64,000 nt of DNA, taken from an uncultured Oscillospiraceae bacterium. Its GTDB lineage: Bacteria; Bacillota; Clostridia; Oscillospirales; Oscillospiraceae. The notes beneath the pieces are model-generated. The model saw nothing but the letters and a program-made list of their open reading frames with translations. It searched no databases and had not been told where the DNA came from. A program made the translations under genes and the position numbers. Positions 55,601-63,324 of the stretch are shown one piece after another (within the stretch, counting starts at the first letter, position 1; each line of letters begins with the position of its first letter). The stretch covers positions 1-64,000 of the forward strand of contig CATLFX010000005.1 of NCBI GenBank assembly GCA_949935795.1, read 5' to 3'.

Positions 55601-56352
55601 ACGACTCCGTGCGCGCCTGCCTGCGGGCAGGGATGGACGCGGAGACGGTAGTTATCCGCAACCTGACCCCCGACGCCCTGGCCCAGTCCGCTTTGGAGCT
55701 GGAACAGGCCATTAAAAAGGCCCAGATCGTGTTCCTCCCCGGCGGCTTTTCCGGCGGCGACGAGCCGGAGGGCTCCGCCAAGCTCATTGTGTCCTTCTTC
55801 CGCAACCCGCGCCTCACCGACGCGGTCCACGACCTCTTGAAGCACCGGGACGGCCTGATGCTGGGCATTTGCAACGGCTTCCAGGCGCTGTTGAAGCTGG
55901 GGCTGCTGCCCCGTGGCGAGATCACCCCGGTGGACGAGAACAGCCCCACCCTGACCTACAACCTCATCGGGCGGCACCAGAGCCGGTACGTCACCACAAG
56001 GGTGTGCTCCGTCAAGTCCCCCTGGATGCTGCTCAGCCACGTGGGTGACCTCCATGCCATCCCGGTTTCCCACGGCGAGGGCCGCTTCACGGCCCCCCAG
56101 GCGGTGCTGGACCAGCTCATCGCCAACGGCCAGGTGGCCACCCAGTACGTGGACGCCCAGGGCGTACCCTCCATGGACATCTCGGTAAACCCCAACGGTT
56201 CGGTGTGCGCTATCGAGGGAATCTTCTCCCCCGACGGCCGGGTGTTCGGCAAAATGGGCCACTCCGAGCGGCGGGGCGAGTTCGTGGCGAAAAATATCCC
56301 CGGCGACAAGCTCCAGCCCATCTTTGATTCCGGGGCGCTGTACTTCCGCTGA
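52621..56352 (+). CDS. purL: Phosphoribosylformylglycinamidine synthase, single-chain form
   Basis: 1243 aa. Fourth step of purine synthesis: FGAR + Gln + ATP gives FGAM. The synthase half has NHPTEIEPFGGAATCIGG, the ATP-binding GGDPTVP and GGKDSMSG; the C-terminal 250 residues are the class I glutaminase with nucleophile Cys1084 in LGICNGFQ and His in PVSHGEGRF. Clostridia often carry this fused PurL-PurQ. No purine riboswitch was recognised in the 310 bp before it, most of which is a MITE-like repeat. The rest of the pur operon is not adjacent. Confidence 0.97.
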   Translation: MKSQVFRCFVRKRPGFDVEAQGLCRDLREQLGIEDLNGLTIFHRYDVEGVDAGVYERAKGTVFSEPQVDAVYDGDFPRPEAPHALLAVEALPGQFDQRADSAAQCVQLMTGGARPLIAYAKVYVLEGALSQEALDRIKGYLINPVESREASMDKPDTLARVYDTPDQVAVLDGFTGLDEAGLQAELDRLGLAMDLDDLKFLQNYFRDWERRDPTITEVRVVDTYWSDHCRHTTFSTHLKEIQIDDPRVQGAYERYLAAREEVYGQEKAKKRPQTLMDIATIGTKVLKKRGELPGLDESEEINACSIHVPAVVDGEEQDWLLMFKNETHNHPTEIEPFGGAATCIGGCIRDPLSGRAYVHQAMRVTGGGDPTVPLSETLEGKLPQRKLAQTAAAGYSSYGNQIGLATGHVAELYHPGYIAKRLECGAVVAAAPASHVRRERPAPGDVIILLGGRTGRDGIGGATGSSKSHNKKSLATMASEVQKGNAPEERKLQRLFRNGDVTRMIKRCNDFGAGGVSVAIGELADGLQIDLDAVRKKYDGLDGTELAISESQERMAVVVAAEDEEQFIAMAEAENLEAYRVAVVTEAARMVMTWKGQTIADLSRDFLNTNGAVKHAKASVPEWDHNPLPGHDFTSLREMAASLKCASRRGLVERFDGSIGSGSVLMPFGGRTQTTPAQAMAALLPTMPGEETGQASVMAWGCDPEWLSASPFVGARASVTVSLAKIVAAGADYHDAYLTMQEFFEKLRDAPARWGKPFSALLGALDAQLRYGCAAIGGKDSMSGSFLDLDVPPTLISFAIAPVKASDVLSPEFKEAGHPVYAFAGGKPEVLKEAWDAFHQLAQEGKVRAAWAVEHSVAEGLMNMSFGNRIGFKADPDLEVSWYAPEKGAVVAELTEEVDVPNAIRLGVTTEEPTITLYHSGDWPNCPEGEDSAPIDELLKLNEGVLEEVYPTRAGTSEPVEPITWDRRSPAVFDGEIARPKVVIPVFPGTNCEYDSVRACLRAGMDAETVVIRNLTPDALAQSALELEQAIKKAQIVFLPGGFSGGDEPEGSAKLIVSFFRNPRLTDAVHDLLKHRDGLMLGICNGFQALLKLGLLPRGEITPVDENSPTLTYNLIGRHQSRYVTTRVCSVKSPWMLLSHVGDLHAIPVSHGEGRFTAPQAVLDQLIANGQVATQYVDAQGVPSMDISVNPNGSVCAIEGIFSPDGRVFGKMGHSERRGEFVAKNIPGDKLQPIFDSGALYFR

Positions 56353-56453
56353 AATAAAGGGCCAGGTCCTTCTTTTCCTTTCTGAAGAAAGAAAAAGAAG
56401 CAAAAAGAAAGACTTTTAAACTACTTCTATGGAACTGCTGACTGATTGCTTTC

Positions 56454-56487
56454 CCCCCGCCGGCAGGCGGGGGGATTGATTTTTTGC
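56454..56487 (+). terminator. Terminator-like hairpin after purL
   Basis: CCCCCCGCC-GGCA-GGCGGGGGG followed by ATTGATTTTTT; the only strong stop signal after purL. Confidence 0.65.
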
Positions 56488-56504
56488 CGGTTTTCCTGTA
56501 GAAT
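56476..56504 (+). promoter_or_regulatory. Promoter of dnaD-dnaC inside element C
   Basis: TTGATT (56476-56481), 17-bp spacer, TAGAAT (56499-56504). Confidence 0.65.
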
Positions 56505-56619
56505 AATAGTTCCATGTAACCGGGCGTTGCAAACGCCCGGTCCAAAAGTTTCTTTTTGCCTCCTTTTTCTTTACAAAGAAAAAGTAGGCCGCCGGAGGCA
56601 AACAAGAGGAGGTGCGCCC

Positions 56620-57585
56620 ATGTCCGCGCTGCTGCTGCCCAGCGAAATACTGTCCATGTCCGCCCAGGCGGCCCGCCTGCTGGTGGAGTCCGGCGACGGG
56701 GACGGGGCCCTGCTCTACCTGGCCCTGCTGGAGTGCGGCGGGGACGGGGCCAAGGCCGCCGCCCGCCTGCGCTGGGCGGACAGCCGCCTTCTCCCCGCCT
56801 GGGAGCGGCTGGCCTCTTTAAAGCTGGCCCCGCCTCCCGCCGCGGCCCCCGCTCCCCCTCCCCCGAAGGAGGACGACCGCCTGCCCGAGTACAGCCGGGA
56901 GGAGCTCACCGCCGCCCAGGAGCGGGAACCCCAGTTCCGGGGGCTGTGCCGGGAGCTGGAGGGCATGCTGGGCCGGGTGTTTACCGACAACGACCTGAAA
57001 TGCCTGTACACCATGTATGACCACCTGGGCCTGCCCCCGGAGGTGATTCTGCTGCTCACCGGCTGGGCCATCCGCCGGGAGCGGCGGCTGAAAAACAACC
57101 CCGTCGCCTGTCCCCGGATGCCCCAGGTCCAGCGTGAGGCCTTCACATGGAAACGGCTGGGGGTGGACCCCCTGGACCGGGCGGAGGAATACCTGCGCCG
57201 CCAGGAGGGGGTGGACCAGCGGGAGTGGGACATCCTCCAGGCGGTGGGGGTGACGGACCGCCGCCCCGCCGTGGAGCGGGAGCGGGAGTACATCGCCGCC
57301 TGGGTGGATATGGGGGTCAGCGACGAGCTGATCCGGCTGGCCTACGAGCGGACGGTGTACCAGAAAAAGGCCATGAACTGGCCTTACATGAACAAAATCC
57401 TGCAGTCCTGGCACCAGGCGGGCTATCGGACCTTGGCCCAGGTGGAGGCGGGGGACAGGCCCTCCCCGCGGCCCAAGCCCGCCCCGGCCCAGTCCCAGGA
57501 CTTCCAGCCCAGCCAGGAGCGCATCCAGAAAAACAACGACTGGCTGGACGAGTTCCTAGCCCAGCAGAAGAAGGAGGGGGTCTGA
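56620..57585 (+). CDS. DnaD-domain replication initiation protein
   Basis: 321 aa. Residues 1-75 form a helical winged-helix-like domain, followed by a Pro/Ala linker and two DnaD/DDBH2 helical repeats (FTDNDLKCLYTMYDHLGLPPEVILLLTGWAI; YIAAWVDMGVSDELIRLAYERTVYQKKAMNWPYMNKILQSWHQAGYRT). Such proteins remodel DNA and help load helicase at origins and restart sites. The C-terminus ends NDWLDEFLAQQKKEG. ATG 56620 after GAGGAGG. Followed 1 bp later by the helicase loader. Confidence 0.92.
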   Translation: MSALLLPSEILSMSAQAARLLVESGDGDGALLYLALLECGGDGAKAAARLRWADSRLLPAWERLASLKLAPPPAAAPAPPPPKEDDRLPEYSREELTAAQEREPQFRGLCRELEGMLGRVFTDNDLKCLYTMYDHLGLPPEVILLLTGWAIRRERRLKNNPVACPRMPQVQREAFTWKRLGVDPLDRAEEYLRRQEGVDQREWDILQAVGVTDRRPAVEREREYIAAWVDMGVSDELIRLAYERTVYQKKAMNWPYMNKILQSWHQAGYRTLAQVEAGDRPSPRPKPAPAQSQDFQPSQERIQKNNDWLDEFLAQQKKEGV

Positions 57586-57586
57586 C

Positions 57587-58585
57587 ATGGCTTACGAGGC
57601 AGACATTGTCCGGCGGGCCGTGGCCCGGCTGGAGCGCCGCCGGGACAACCGGGAGCGCCGCCGGTTCCAGCTGGAGCGGGAGCTGTACGCCCGCTGTCCC
57701 CGGCTAAGGGAGGTGGACGCCGCCCTGCGCGGCACCATGGCGGATCTGGCCCTGCTGGCGGCGGGGGGCAAGCCGGTGGCGGCGGACGGCCCGGAGATCG
57801 CCGCCATCCGCGCCCGGAACGAGGCGCTGCAGGGGGAGCGGGCCAGGCTCATGGGGTCGCTGGGCTGTGACCCCGCCGCCCTGGACGGCGCCCCCGCCTG
57901 TCCCAAATGCCGGGACACCGGGTGGGTGGAGAGCGGAATGTGTACCTGCCTCAAGGAGCTGTGCGCTCAGGAGCAGCTGAAGGCCCTCACCGCCGTCATG
58001 CACCTCGCCGAGGACCAGGACTTCGACCGCCTGCGGCTGGACGTGTACAGCGACCGGCCCTGGGGCGGCCAGGACCGCTCCCCCAGGGAAAAGATGGGCC
58101 AGGTGGTCCAGGTGTGCGAGGGCTACGCCCGGCAGTTCCCCCGCTACCCCCTGCAAAACCTGCTGCTGTCCGGAGGCACCGGGCTGGGCAAGACCTACCT
58201 GTCCGGCTGCGTCGCCAGGGAGGTAACCCGCCGGGGCTTCTCCGTGGCCTACGACTCCGCCGGAAACATCTTTGACGCCCTGTCCGCACGGCGGTTCAGC
58301 CGGTCCCCGGAGGAGGAGCGCCAGGCCCGGGAGGCCGCCCGGCGCTATCTAAACTGCGACCTGCTGATCCTGGACGACCTGGGCAGCGAGCAGGACCTGC
58401 CCTCCGCCCGGTCCAGCCTGTACGAGCTGGTAAACAGCCGTCTCCAGGCTGGACAGCACACCATCATCTCCTCCAACCTGTCCACCCAGGACATCGGAAA
58501 CCGGTACGGGGCCCAGATCGGCTCCCGGCTGGCCGGGCTGTACCGGGAGCTCACCTTCTACGGGGACGACCTGCGGCTGCGTTAA
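57587..58585 (+). CDS. DnaC/DnaI-type helicase loader ATPase
   Basis: 332 aa AAA+ protein that delivers DnaB-type helicase. N-terminal coiled region, zinc site CPKCRDTGWVESGMCTCLKE (four Cys), Walker A SGGTGLGKTYLSG, Walker B LLILDDLGSE, sensor I TIISSNLS and the terminal Arg finger region. The arrangement with the DnaD protein mirrors DnaD-DnaI in B. subtilis. Starts 1 bp after the dnaD stop. Confidence 0.93.
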   Translation: MAYEADIVRRAVARLERRRDNRERRRFQLERELYARCPRLREVDAALRGTMADLALLAAGGKPVAADGPEIAAIRARNEALQGERARLMGSLGCDPAALDGAPACPKCRDTGWVESGMCTCLKELCAQEQLKALTAVMHLAEDQDFDRLRLDVYSDRPWGGQDRSPREKMGQVVQVCEGYARQFPRYPLQNLLLSGGTGLGKTYLSGCVAREVTRRGFSVAYDSAGNIFDALSARRFSRSPEEERQAREAARRYLNCDLLILDDLGSEQDLPSARSSLYELVNSRLQAGQHTIISSNLSTQDIGNRYGAQIGSRLAGLYRELTFYGDDLRLR

Positions 58586-58625
58586 ACAAACATCCCTCTC
58601 CCGCTGTGTGGGAGAGGGATGTTTT
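58586..58625. terminator. Bidirectional terminator between dnaC and the ureohydrolase
   Basis: AACATCCCTCTCCC / GGGAGAGGGATGTT stem, TTTT on the plus strand, AACA run on the other. Confidence 0.88.
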
Positions 58626-58626
58626 G

Positions 58627-59499
58627 CTATCTCAATTTGTCTGCCACGCCCCGGAGCAGCTTCATCAGGGCCCCCAGGTCCCGGCCCCCGGGGTCCAGCA
58701 CCGGGTTGTACTCCACGCACTCGAAGGAGCAGGTCCGCCCCGTGTCCAGCACGGCGCGCAAGATCCGCTCCACCTGGGCCAGGGTCAGCCCCTCCGGGAT
58801 GTTGTAGCCGGTGGCGGAGAATTCCGCCGGGTCCAGCACGTCCACATCAAAGCTGATGTGGACCCGCTTCCCCTCCAGGGCGGGCAGGACCTGGCCCAGG
58901 ACGGCCTCCAGCCCCCGCTCCCGCACCGCTCCGGCGGTGTGCAGGTGGGCCCCCACCCGCTCCACAATGCCGTACTCCGGCGGGTCGATGCTCCGGGCCC
59001 CAATGAAATGGAGGTTTTCCCCCAGCAGGTTCACCCGGTTCCGCCCCACGGTGAGGGCGTCACAGCACAGCCCGCAGGCGGCGGCCAGATCCATGCCGTG
59101 GATGCAGCCGCTCTCCGAGGTTTTTTCCGTGTTGATGTCGGTATGGGCGTCCACATACACCACGGCCAGCTCCTCCGCCCCGTAGAACTCCCTCAGCGCC
59201 GCCAGGGTGCCCATGGCGCAGGAGTGGTCCCCGCCGATGACCACGGGGTACTCCCCCCGCCCCAGGGCGTCCAGCACGCCGGTGCGCAGGCGGCGGCACA
59301 CCTCCATCACCGTGTCCAGATGGCGCAGGCCCTCGGGCCAGCGGGGGCAGGGGGCCAGCTTCTCCATAGGCAGCAGCCGGGCGTCCCCAAAGGCGGCGGC
59401 CAGCCCCGCCCCCACCAGGGCGTCGAAAGCCCCCTCGGTCCCCCGGGTGGGGGAGCCGCAGGAGACCGCCGCCTCCACCAGGGCAAATGAACGCTCCAT
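58627..59499 (-). CDS. Arginase/agmatinase-family ureohydrolase
   Basis: 290 aa. Mn ligands are GGDHS (His), VDAHTDIN (Asp, His, Asp) and SFDVDVLDP (two Asp). VYVDAHTDINTEKTSESGCIHGMDLA and the ending ECVEYNPVLDP favour arginase (arginine to ornithine + urea) over agmatinase. AAGGAGG precedes ATG 59499. Stands alone; no arginine transporter or ornithine gene nearby. Confidence 0.9.
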   Translation of the reverse strand: MERSFALVEAAVSCGSPTRGTEGAFDALVGAGLAAAFGDARLLPMEKLAPCPRWPEGLRHLDTVMEVCRRLRTGVLDALGRGEYPVVIGGDHSCAMGTLAALREFYGAEELAVVYVDAHTDINTEKTSESGCIHGMDLAAACGLCCDALTVGRNRVNLLGENLHFIGARSIDPPEYGIVERVGAHLHTAGAVRERGLEAVLGQVLPALEGKRVHISFDVDVLDPAEFSATGYNIPEGLTLAQVERILRAVLDTGRTCSFECVEYNPVLDPGGRDLGALMKLLRGVADKLR

Positions 59500-59518
59500 C
59501 GCGTCCTCCTCCTTAAAC

Positions 59519-59550
59519 GAAAAAACCGCCTGCCAAAGCAGACGGTTTTT
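59519..59550 (-). terminator. Terminator of rpsT
   Basis: ACCGTCTGC / GCAGGCGGT stem (one G-U pair), loop TTTG, then six T on the minus strand. Confidence 0.9.
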
Positions 59551-59562
59551 GTCAGCACATCC

Positions 59563-59826
59563 TTACGCCAGCTTGTTCAGCTTCAAAGTCATGGCGCTCT
59601 TCTTGTTGGCAGCGTTGTTGCTGTGCAGCAGACCCTTGGCCGCGGCCTGGTCCACAGCTTTGACGGCCACCTTATATGCGGCATCGGCCTCGCTGCGGTT
59701 GCCGCCGGCCACCGCGGCCTCAAACTTCTTCAGGTTGGTCTTGAGGGCGGACTTCTGCGCCTTGTTCTGGGCGGCCTTCGTCGCATTGACCAGGACGCGC
59801 TTCTTGGCAGACTTGATATTGGGCAA
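59563..59826 (-). CDS. rpsT: 30S ribosomal protein S20
   Basis: 87 aa three-helix protein of the 30S body. PNIKSAKKRVLVNATKAAQNKAQKSALKTNLKKF and the ending GLLHSNNAANKKSAMTLKLNKLA are typical. The start is TTG at 59826 with AGGAGG 8 bases before; there is no ATG in a sensible place. E. coli rpsT also starts with UUG and this takes part in autoregulation. Own promoter and terminator. Confidence 0.96.
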   Translation of the reverse strand: MPNIKSAKKRVLVNATKAAQNKAQKSALKTNLKKFEAAVAGGNRSEADAAYKVAVKAVDQAAAKGLLHSNNAANKKSAMTLKLNKLA

Positions 59827-59885
59827 ACCAAACACCTCCTCCGATTTTTTTGATTTCTGGTTGCGGTTTCCCGTCGCAGATATGT

Positions 59886-59914
59886 ATTCTAACATGAAAA
59901 GGGTAAAAATGCAA
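59886..59914 (-). promoter_or_regulatory. Promoter of rpsT
   Basis: TTGCAT (59909-59914), 17-bp spacer, TAGAAT (59886-59891), about 60 nt before the TTG. Confidence 0.75.
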
Positions 59915-60012
59915 CACCTTTTTTATTTTTCGCATAGGAATTTTTCTTCCGGCGAAAAATAGGGGCGGACGGCTGAATCAGCCGCAACATCTGGTATGGA
60001 AGGAAGTTTTTT

Positions 60013-60909
60013 ATGGCCCAGCGCCGCACAGATTTGGCCGTGGAGGCCCACCAGCTCTGGCGGGAGGGAGCGGGGGACGCGGCCTCCCTCCCCGGCGTCC
60101 GCGCCCAGGAGGAGGACCGGGACGGCTTTCCCGTCACCACCGTGACCGTCTCCAGCAGGGAGGGGGCCCAGGCCCTGGGCAAGCCCCAGGGCACCTATAT
60201 CACCATCGAGCTGGACGGCCTGCTCCGCCGGGAGGAGAACGCCTTTCAGCGGGCGGCGGGGGTGGTAGCGGAGGCCCTGCGCCCCCTGCTGCCGGAGTCC
60301 GGCCCCGCCCTGGTGGTGGGGCTGGGCAACCGGGCGGTGACCCCCGACCTCATCGGCCCCCTGGCGGTGGACCATTTGCTGGTCACCCGCCACCTGGTGG
60401 AACAGGTCCCGGAGCACTTCGGGGACCTGCGCCCGGTGGCCGCCGCCGCGCCGGGGGTGCTGGCCTCCACCGGCATGGAGAGCAGCCTGGTAGCCCAGGC
60501 CCTGGCGGGGCGGCTGAAGCCCGCCTGCGTCATCGCCATAGACGCCCTGGCCTCCCGCTCGCTGGACCGGCTGTGCCGGACGGTGCAGCTGTCCGACGCG
60601 GGGGTGGTGCCCGGCTCAGGGGTGGGCAACCACCGGGAGGCCCTGGACCGGGACAGTCTGGGGGTGCCGGTGTTCACCGTGGGGGTGCCCACGGTGGTGG
60701 ACGGGACCACCCTGGCCCTGGACCTGCTGGAGCGGGCGGGCAGAAGGGAGCTGGACCGGGGAGACCTCCCCGACGGCGGCAGCTTTTTTGTCACCCCCCG
60801 GGAGGTGGACCAGCGGGTGGCCGACATGGGCAAGACGCTGGGCTACGCCGTCAGCATGGCGCTGAACCCGTCGCTGTCTGTGGAAGATTTAACTATGCTG
60901 CTTGAATGA
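60013..60909 (+). CDS. gpr: Spore germination protease GPR
   Basis: 298 aa. Degrades small acid-soluble proteins at germination. N-terminal [12 protein letters not shown] with the self-cleavage region, EVTVVTV-type strand ([26 protein letters not shown]), [29 protein letters not shown] and [35 protein letters not shown] are family traits. Made as a zymogen in the forespore, usually under sigma-G/F; a matching promoter could not be identified here with confidence. Its presence shows sporulation capacity. Confidence 0.95.
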   Translation: [298 protein letters not shown]

Positions 60910-61053
60910 CCCCCGGCCAGGGGGGCCTCCGGCGGGCCCGCACTGGCTGCGTACTGACCGCAGGCGCACCCCTGTCAACGCCTGACAGAGCGGCACATCC
61001 GCCCAAAGTGTACCGCTGGCCCGCCGTTCGCCGTCGTTCGGCATTATTTTCGG

Positions 61054-61082
61054 TTGTCATTTCCTCCCGTTTCTGGTATAAT
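61054..61082 (+). promoter_or_regulatory. Promoter of the YihY-like gene
   Basis: TTGTCA (61054-61059), 17-bp spacer, TATAAT (61077-61082), 30 bp before the GTG start. Confidence 0.8.
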
Positions 61083-61111
61083 TGGCAAACAATCGATGGG
61101 AGGGGAACACT

Positions 61112-61972
61112 GTGAAAAACAAGCTGGACAAGCTGCTCCGCGCCCACCCGCCCATCCGCTTTGTGGTGGACGTGGTGGACGTCTATTTCTCCAAGTGCGT
61201 CAGCCGGGCCGCCGCCGAGCTGGCTTATTTCCTCATCCTCACCTTTTTCCCCATTATGATCTGCATCTCCGCCTTCGTCAACGAGCTGCACCTGGACCTG
61301 TCCTCCCTCATGGACCACGCCGACCCCTTCCTGCCGGAGGGAGTGCTGGTCATTTTCCAGGACTATCTCACCTATATCGACACCAATCAGTCCTCCACCA
61401 TGCTGTTCACCGGGGCGTTCCTCACCATCCTGTTTGCCTCCGCCGCCGTGCGGGGGCTGATGAACATCATGCGGGAGCTGTACGGGCGGGCCACCTTCCG
61501 GGGCATCGGACAGCTCATCGCCAGCATTCTTTTCTCCGTCCTCCTGCTGGCCACCATCTACCTGTCCCTGGCGGTGGTGGTCACCGGGAACTGGTTTTTC
61601 CACCTGCTGGGCCAGGTGCTCCGGCTGGAGGACCTGGTGGACCGCTTCGGCACCTGGCAGTGGGTGAAATACCTTTTATTGTTCGGCATGGTGTTCCTGT
61701 TTATCCTCCTGCTCTACCGCTTCGCCGCGCCGCTGGACAAGCCCCGGCCCCCGGTGGTGCCCGGAGCCTTCGGCGCGTCGGTGGCGCTGGCCGTCGCCTC
61801 CATGATCTTCTCCTTCCTCATGGGCAACTCCACCCGGTACTCCCTGATCTACGGCTCGCTGGCCTCGGTCATCATCATGCTGGTGTGGCTGTACCTGTGC
61901 GGCAACATCCTCATCATGGGAAACGTGCTGAATTATGTGCTGTTTACCCACCGAAAAGAAGCGCGAGGATAG
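61112..61972 (+). CDS. YihY/BrkB-family membrane protein
   Basis: 286 aa, six transmembrane helices. SRAAAELAYFLILTFFPIMICISAFV is the first-helix signature of YihY (formerly RNase BN), and GNSTRYSLIYGSLASVIIMLVWLYLCGNILIMGNVLNYVL the last. Function not settled; some members are exporters. Start GTG 61112 follows GGGAGGGG; the promoter -10 overlaps an in-frame TTG at 61082, which excludes it. Confidence 0.93.
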   Translation: MKNKLDKLLRAHPPIRFVVDVVDVYFSKCVSRAAAELAYFLILTFFPIMICISAFVNELHLDLSSLMDHADPFLPEGVLVIFQDYLTYIDTNQSSTMLFTGAFLTILFASAAVRGLMNIMRELYGRATFRGIGQLIASILFSVLLLATIYLSLAVVVTGNWFFHLLGQVLRLEDLVDRFGTWQWVKYLLLFGMVFLFILLLYRFAAPLDKPRPPVVPGAFGASVALAVASMIFSFLMGNSTRYSLIYGSLASVIIMLVWLYLCGNILIMGNVLNYVLFTHRKEARG

Positions 61973-62065
61973 GCACACAGGCCCGCTTTGGGATAGCCGC
62001 GCATAAAATCCTCCGTTCCGCGCACACTATTCCCTGGCGTACATACAGAGAGGGAGGCGGACGCC

Positions 62066-62530
62066 ATGTGGCAGATCGGCGTGTGGGAGCGGGACGAGGG
62101 ACTGGCGGAGCGGGTGAGCGCCCTGGCCCAGGGGATACCCGCCCTGGTGCGGGCCTGCCGCCACCCGGCCCTGCTGGCGGGCACCCCCCTGGACCTGCTG
62201 GTGGTGTCCCCCGGGGCCACCGGCTGGGCGGGGGCGGGCACCCTCAACTGCCGCACCGCCCTGCTGCCCGGCGGGCGGTCCGCCCTCACCCGGCTGCTCC
62301 CCGCCGGGACGGTGCTCAGCTACGGTGCGTCCAGCCGGAACACCCTCACCCTGTCCAGCCTGGACGAGGGACGGGCCTCGGTGGCGGTCCAGCGGGAGTT
62401 CGTCTCCCTGGACGGCAGGGCGGTGGAGCGCCAGGAGCTGATCCTGCCCCGGGACGGCTCCTCCCCGGACCTGCTGCTGGCCCAGGCCGGGACGGCGCTG
62501 CTGCTGGGAAAGCTGCCCGAGGAACCGTGA
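62066..62530 (+). CDS. Unrecognised 154-aa protein
   Basis: Start MWQIGVWERDEGLAERVSAL, with AGGGAGG upstream and a terminator right after. Composition is Leu/Ala/Gly-rich with beta segments (AVERQELILPRD, RTALLPGGRSALTRLLPAGTVLSYGAS). No membrane helix, no Cys pair except one Cys at about 29 and one near 61. The first half has the alternation of a Rossmann-like domain. I do not recognise it. Confidence 0.65.
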   Translation: MWQIGVWERDEGLAERVSALAQGIPALVRACRHPALLAGTPLDLLVVSPGATGWAGAGTLNCRTALLPGGRSALTRLLPAGTVLSYGASSRNTLTLSSLDEGRASVAVQREFVSLDGRAVERQELILPRDGSSPDLLLAQAGTALLLGKLPEEP

Positions 62531-62557
62531 ACGGCCCCCAACGGGGCCGCTTTTTTT
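62531..62557 (+). terminator. Terminator after the 154-aa gene
   Basis: CGGCCCC-CAAC-GGGGCCG then seven T. Confidence 0.92.
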
Positions 62558-62577
62558 GCCCTCAGAAAAACTTTTGC

Positions 62578-62606
62578 TGTACACGGGTTTCAGACTGTGG
62601 TACAAT
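62578..62606 (+). promoter_or_regulatory. Promoter of queT
   Basis: TGTACA (62578-62583, partial), 17-bp spacer, TACAAT (62601-62606). Confidence 0.55.
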
Positions 62607-62611
62607 ACCTC

Positions 62612-62736
62612 CGACCGATCTCCACTTCGGTCCAACCGGCGGGCAGAGAGCCGCGGGCGGGAAAGCGCGTTCCCGCCCGGAAGGAACGCCCGCCGCTGTG
62701 CCAATGCGCTGGCACTCTAAATATAAACTGGAGGTA
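62612..62736 (+). promoter_or_regulatory. Structured leader of queT, candidate preQ1/queuosine riboswitch
   Basis: About 130 nt of leader with nested stems: inner GGGCGGGAA / TTCCCGCCC at about 62658-62682, outer GGCGGGC / GCCCGCC, then a separate GTGCC…GGCAC hairpin at about 62699-62716 and the ribosome site GGAGG close behind. No T-run, so control would be at translation. The structure fits a translational riboswitch; the preQ1 identity is inferred from the gene. Confidence 0.55.
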
Positions 62737-62741
62737 TTTTT

Positions 62742-63272
62742 ATGCGCAAATTTTCTGTCCGCGACCTGACCATTGCCGCCATGACGGCGGCGCTGTACAC
62801 CGTGATGGGCTATTTCGCCAACATCTTCGGCCTGAACTTCCTGGTGTTCCAGTGCCGGTTCGCCGAGGCCCTCACCGTCCTGCCCTTCCTGTTCCCCGCC
62901 GCCGCGCCGGGACTGGTGGCGGGGTGCTTCCTCACCAACCTGCTGTCCCCCTTCGGCCCCCTGGACTGGCTGTTCGGCACCCTGGCCACCGCCATCGCCG
63001 GCGTGCTCACCATGAAGATGCCCCGGTGGTATCTGGCCGCCCTGCCCCCCATCCTGGTCAACGCCCTGATCCTGTCCCCCATGTGGGCCTGGACGGAGGT
63101 GGGCGCGGTGAACTCGGCCTTTTGGACGGCCTGCGGCTGGAACGCCCTCACCTTCATCCCCGCCGAGGCCCTGGTGTGCTATGCGCTGGGCACGCCGCTG
63201 CTCAAGCTGCTGCCCAGGATCAGCGTGCTGAGGCCCGCCCTGCGCCGGACGGCTCAGACCCCCTCCATATGA
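62742..63272 (+). CDS. queT: QueT-family queuosine-precursor transporter
   Basis: 176 aa, about five to six membrane helices. MRKFSVRDLTIAAMTAALYTVMGYFANIFGLNFLVFQCRFAEALTVLPFL and LFGTLATAIAGVLTMKM identify the QueT family, an S component of energy-coupling-factor transporters for preQ1/preQ0-type bases. The shared ECF module would be encoded elsewhere. GGAGG precedes the ATG within the structured leader. Confidence 0.92.
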   Translation: MRKFSVRDLTIAAMTAALYTVMGYFANIFGLNFLVFQCRFAEALTVLPFLFPAAAPGLVAGCFLTNLLSPFGPLDWLFGTLATAIAGVLTMKMPRWYLAALPPILVNALILSPMWAWTEVGAVNSAFWTACGWNALTFIPAEALVCYALGTPLLKLLPRISVLRPALRRTAQTPSI

Positions 63273-63317
63273 AAAAACGGCGGCGTGACACCTGCGTGTC
63301 ACGCCGCCGCCGGATTT
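63272..63317. terminator. Bidirectional terminator between queT and XRE gene
   Basis: CGGCGGCGTGACAC / GTGTCACGCCGCCG stem with six A before and a T tract after. Confidence 0.9.
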
Positions 63318-63324
63318 TCTCAAC

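Larger units (their letters stand above)
56387..56573. repeat. Inverted-repeat element C in purL-dnaD gap
   Basis: Left arm 56387-56417 (A-rich, GAAAGAAAAAGAAGCAAAAA…) and right arm 56544-56573 are complementary with few differences; an inner pair (TATGGAAC at 56428, GTTCCATG at 56509) extends the symmetry. The centre has a GC hairpin CCCCCCGCC / GGCGGGGGG with a T-run and the promoter 56476-56504. About 187 bp overall. Confidence 0.65.

Noticed and set aside
61082-61111. TTG at 61082 as start of the YihY-like protein
   Set aside because: It overlaps the -10 of the promoter; GTG 61112 has GGGAGGGG at proper distance.
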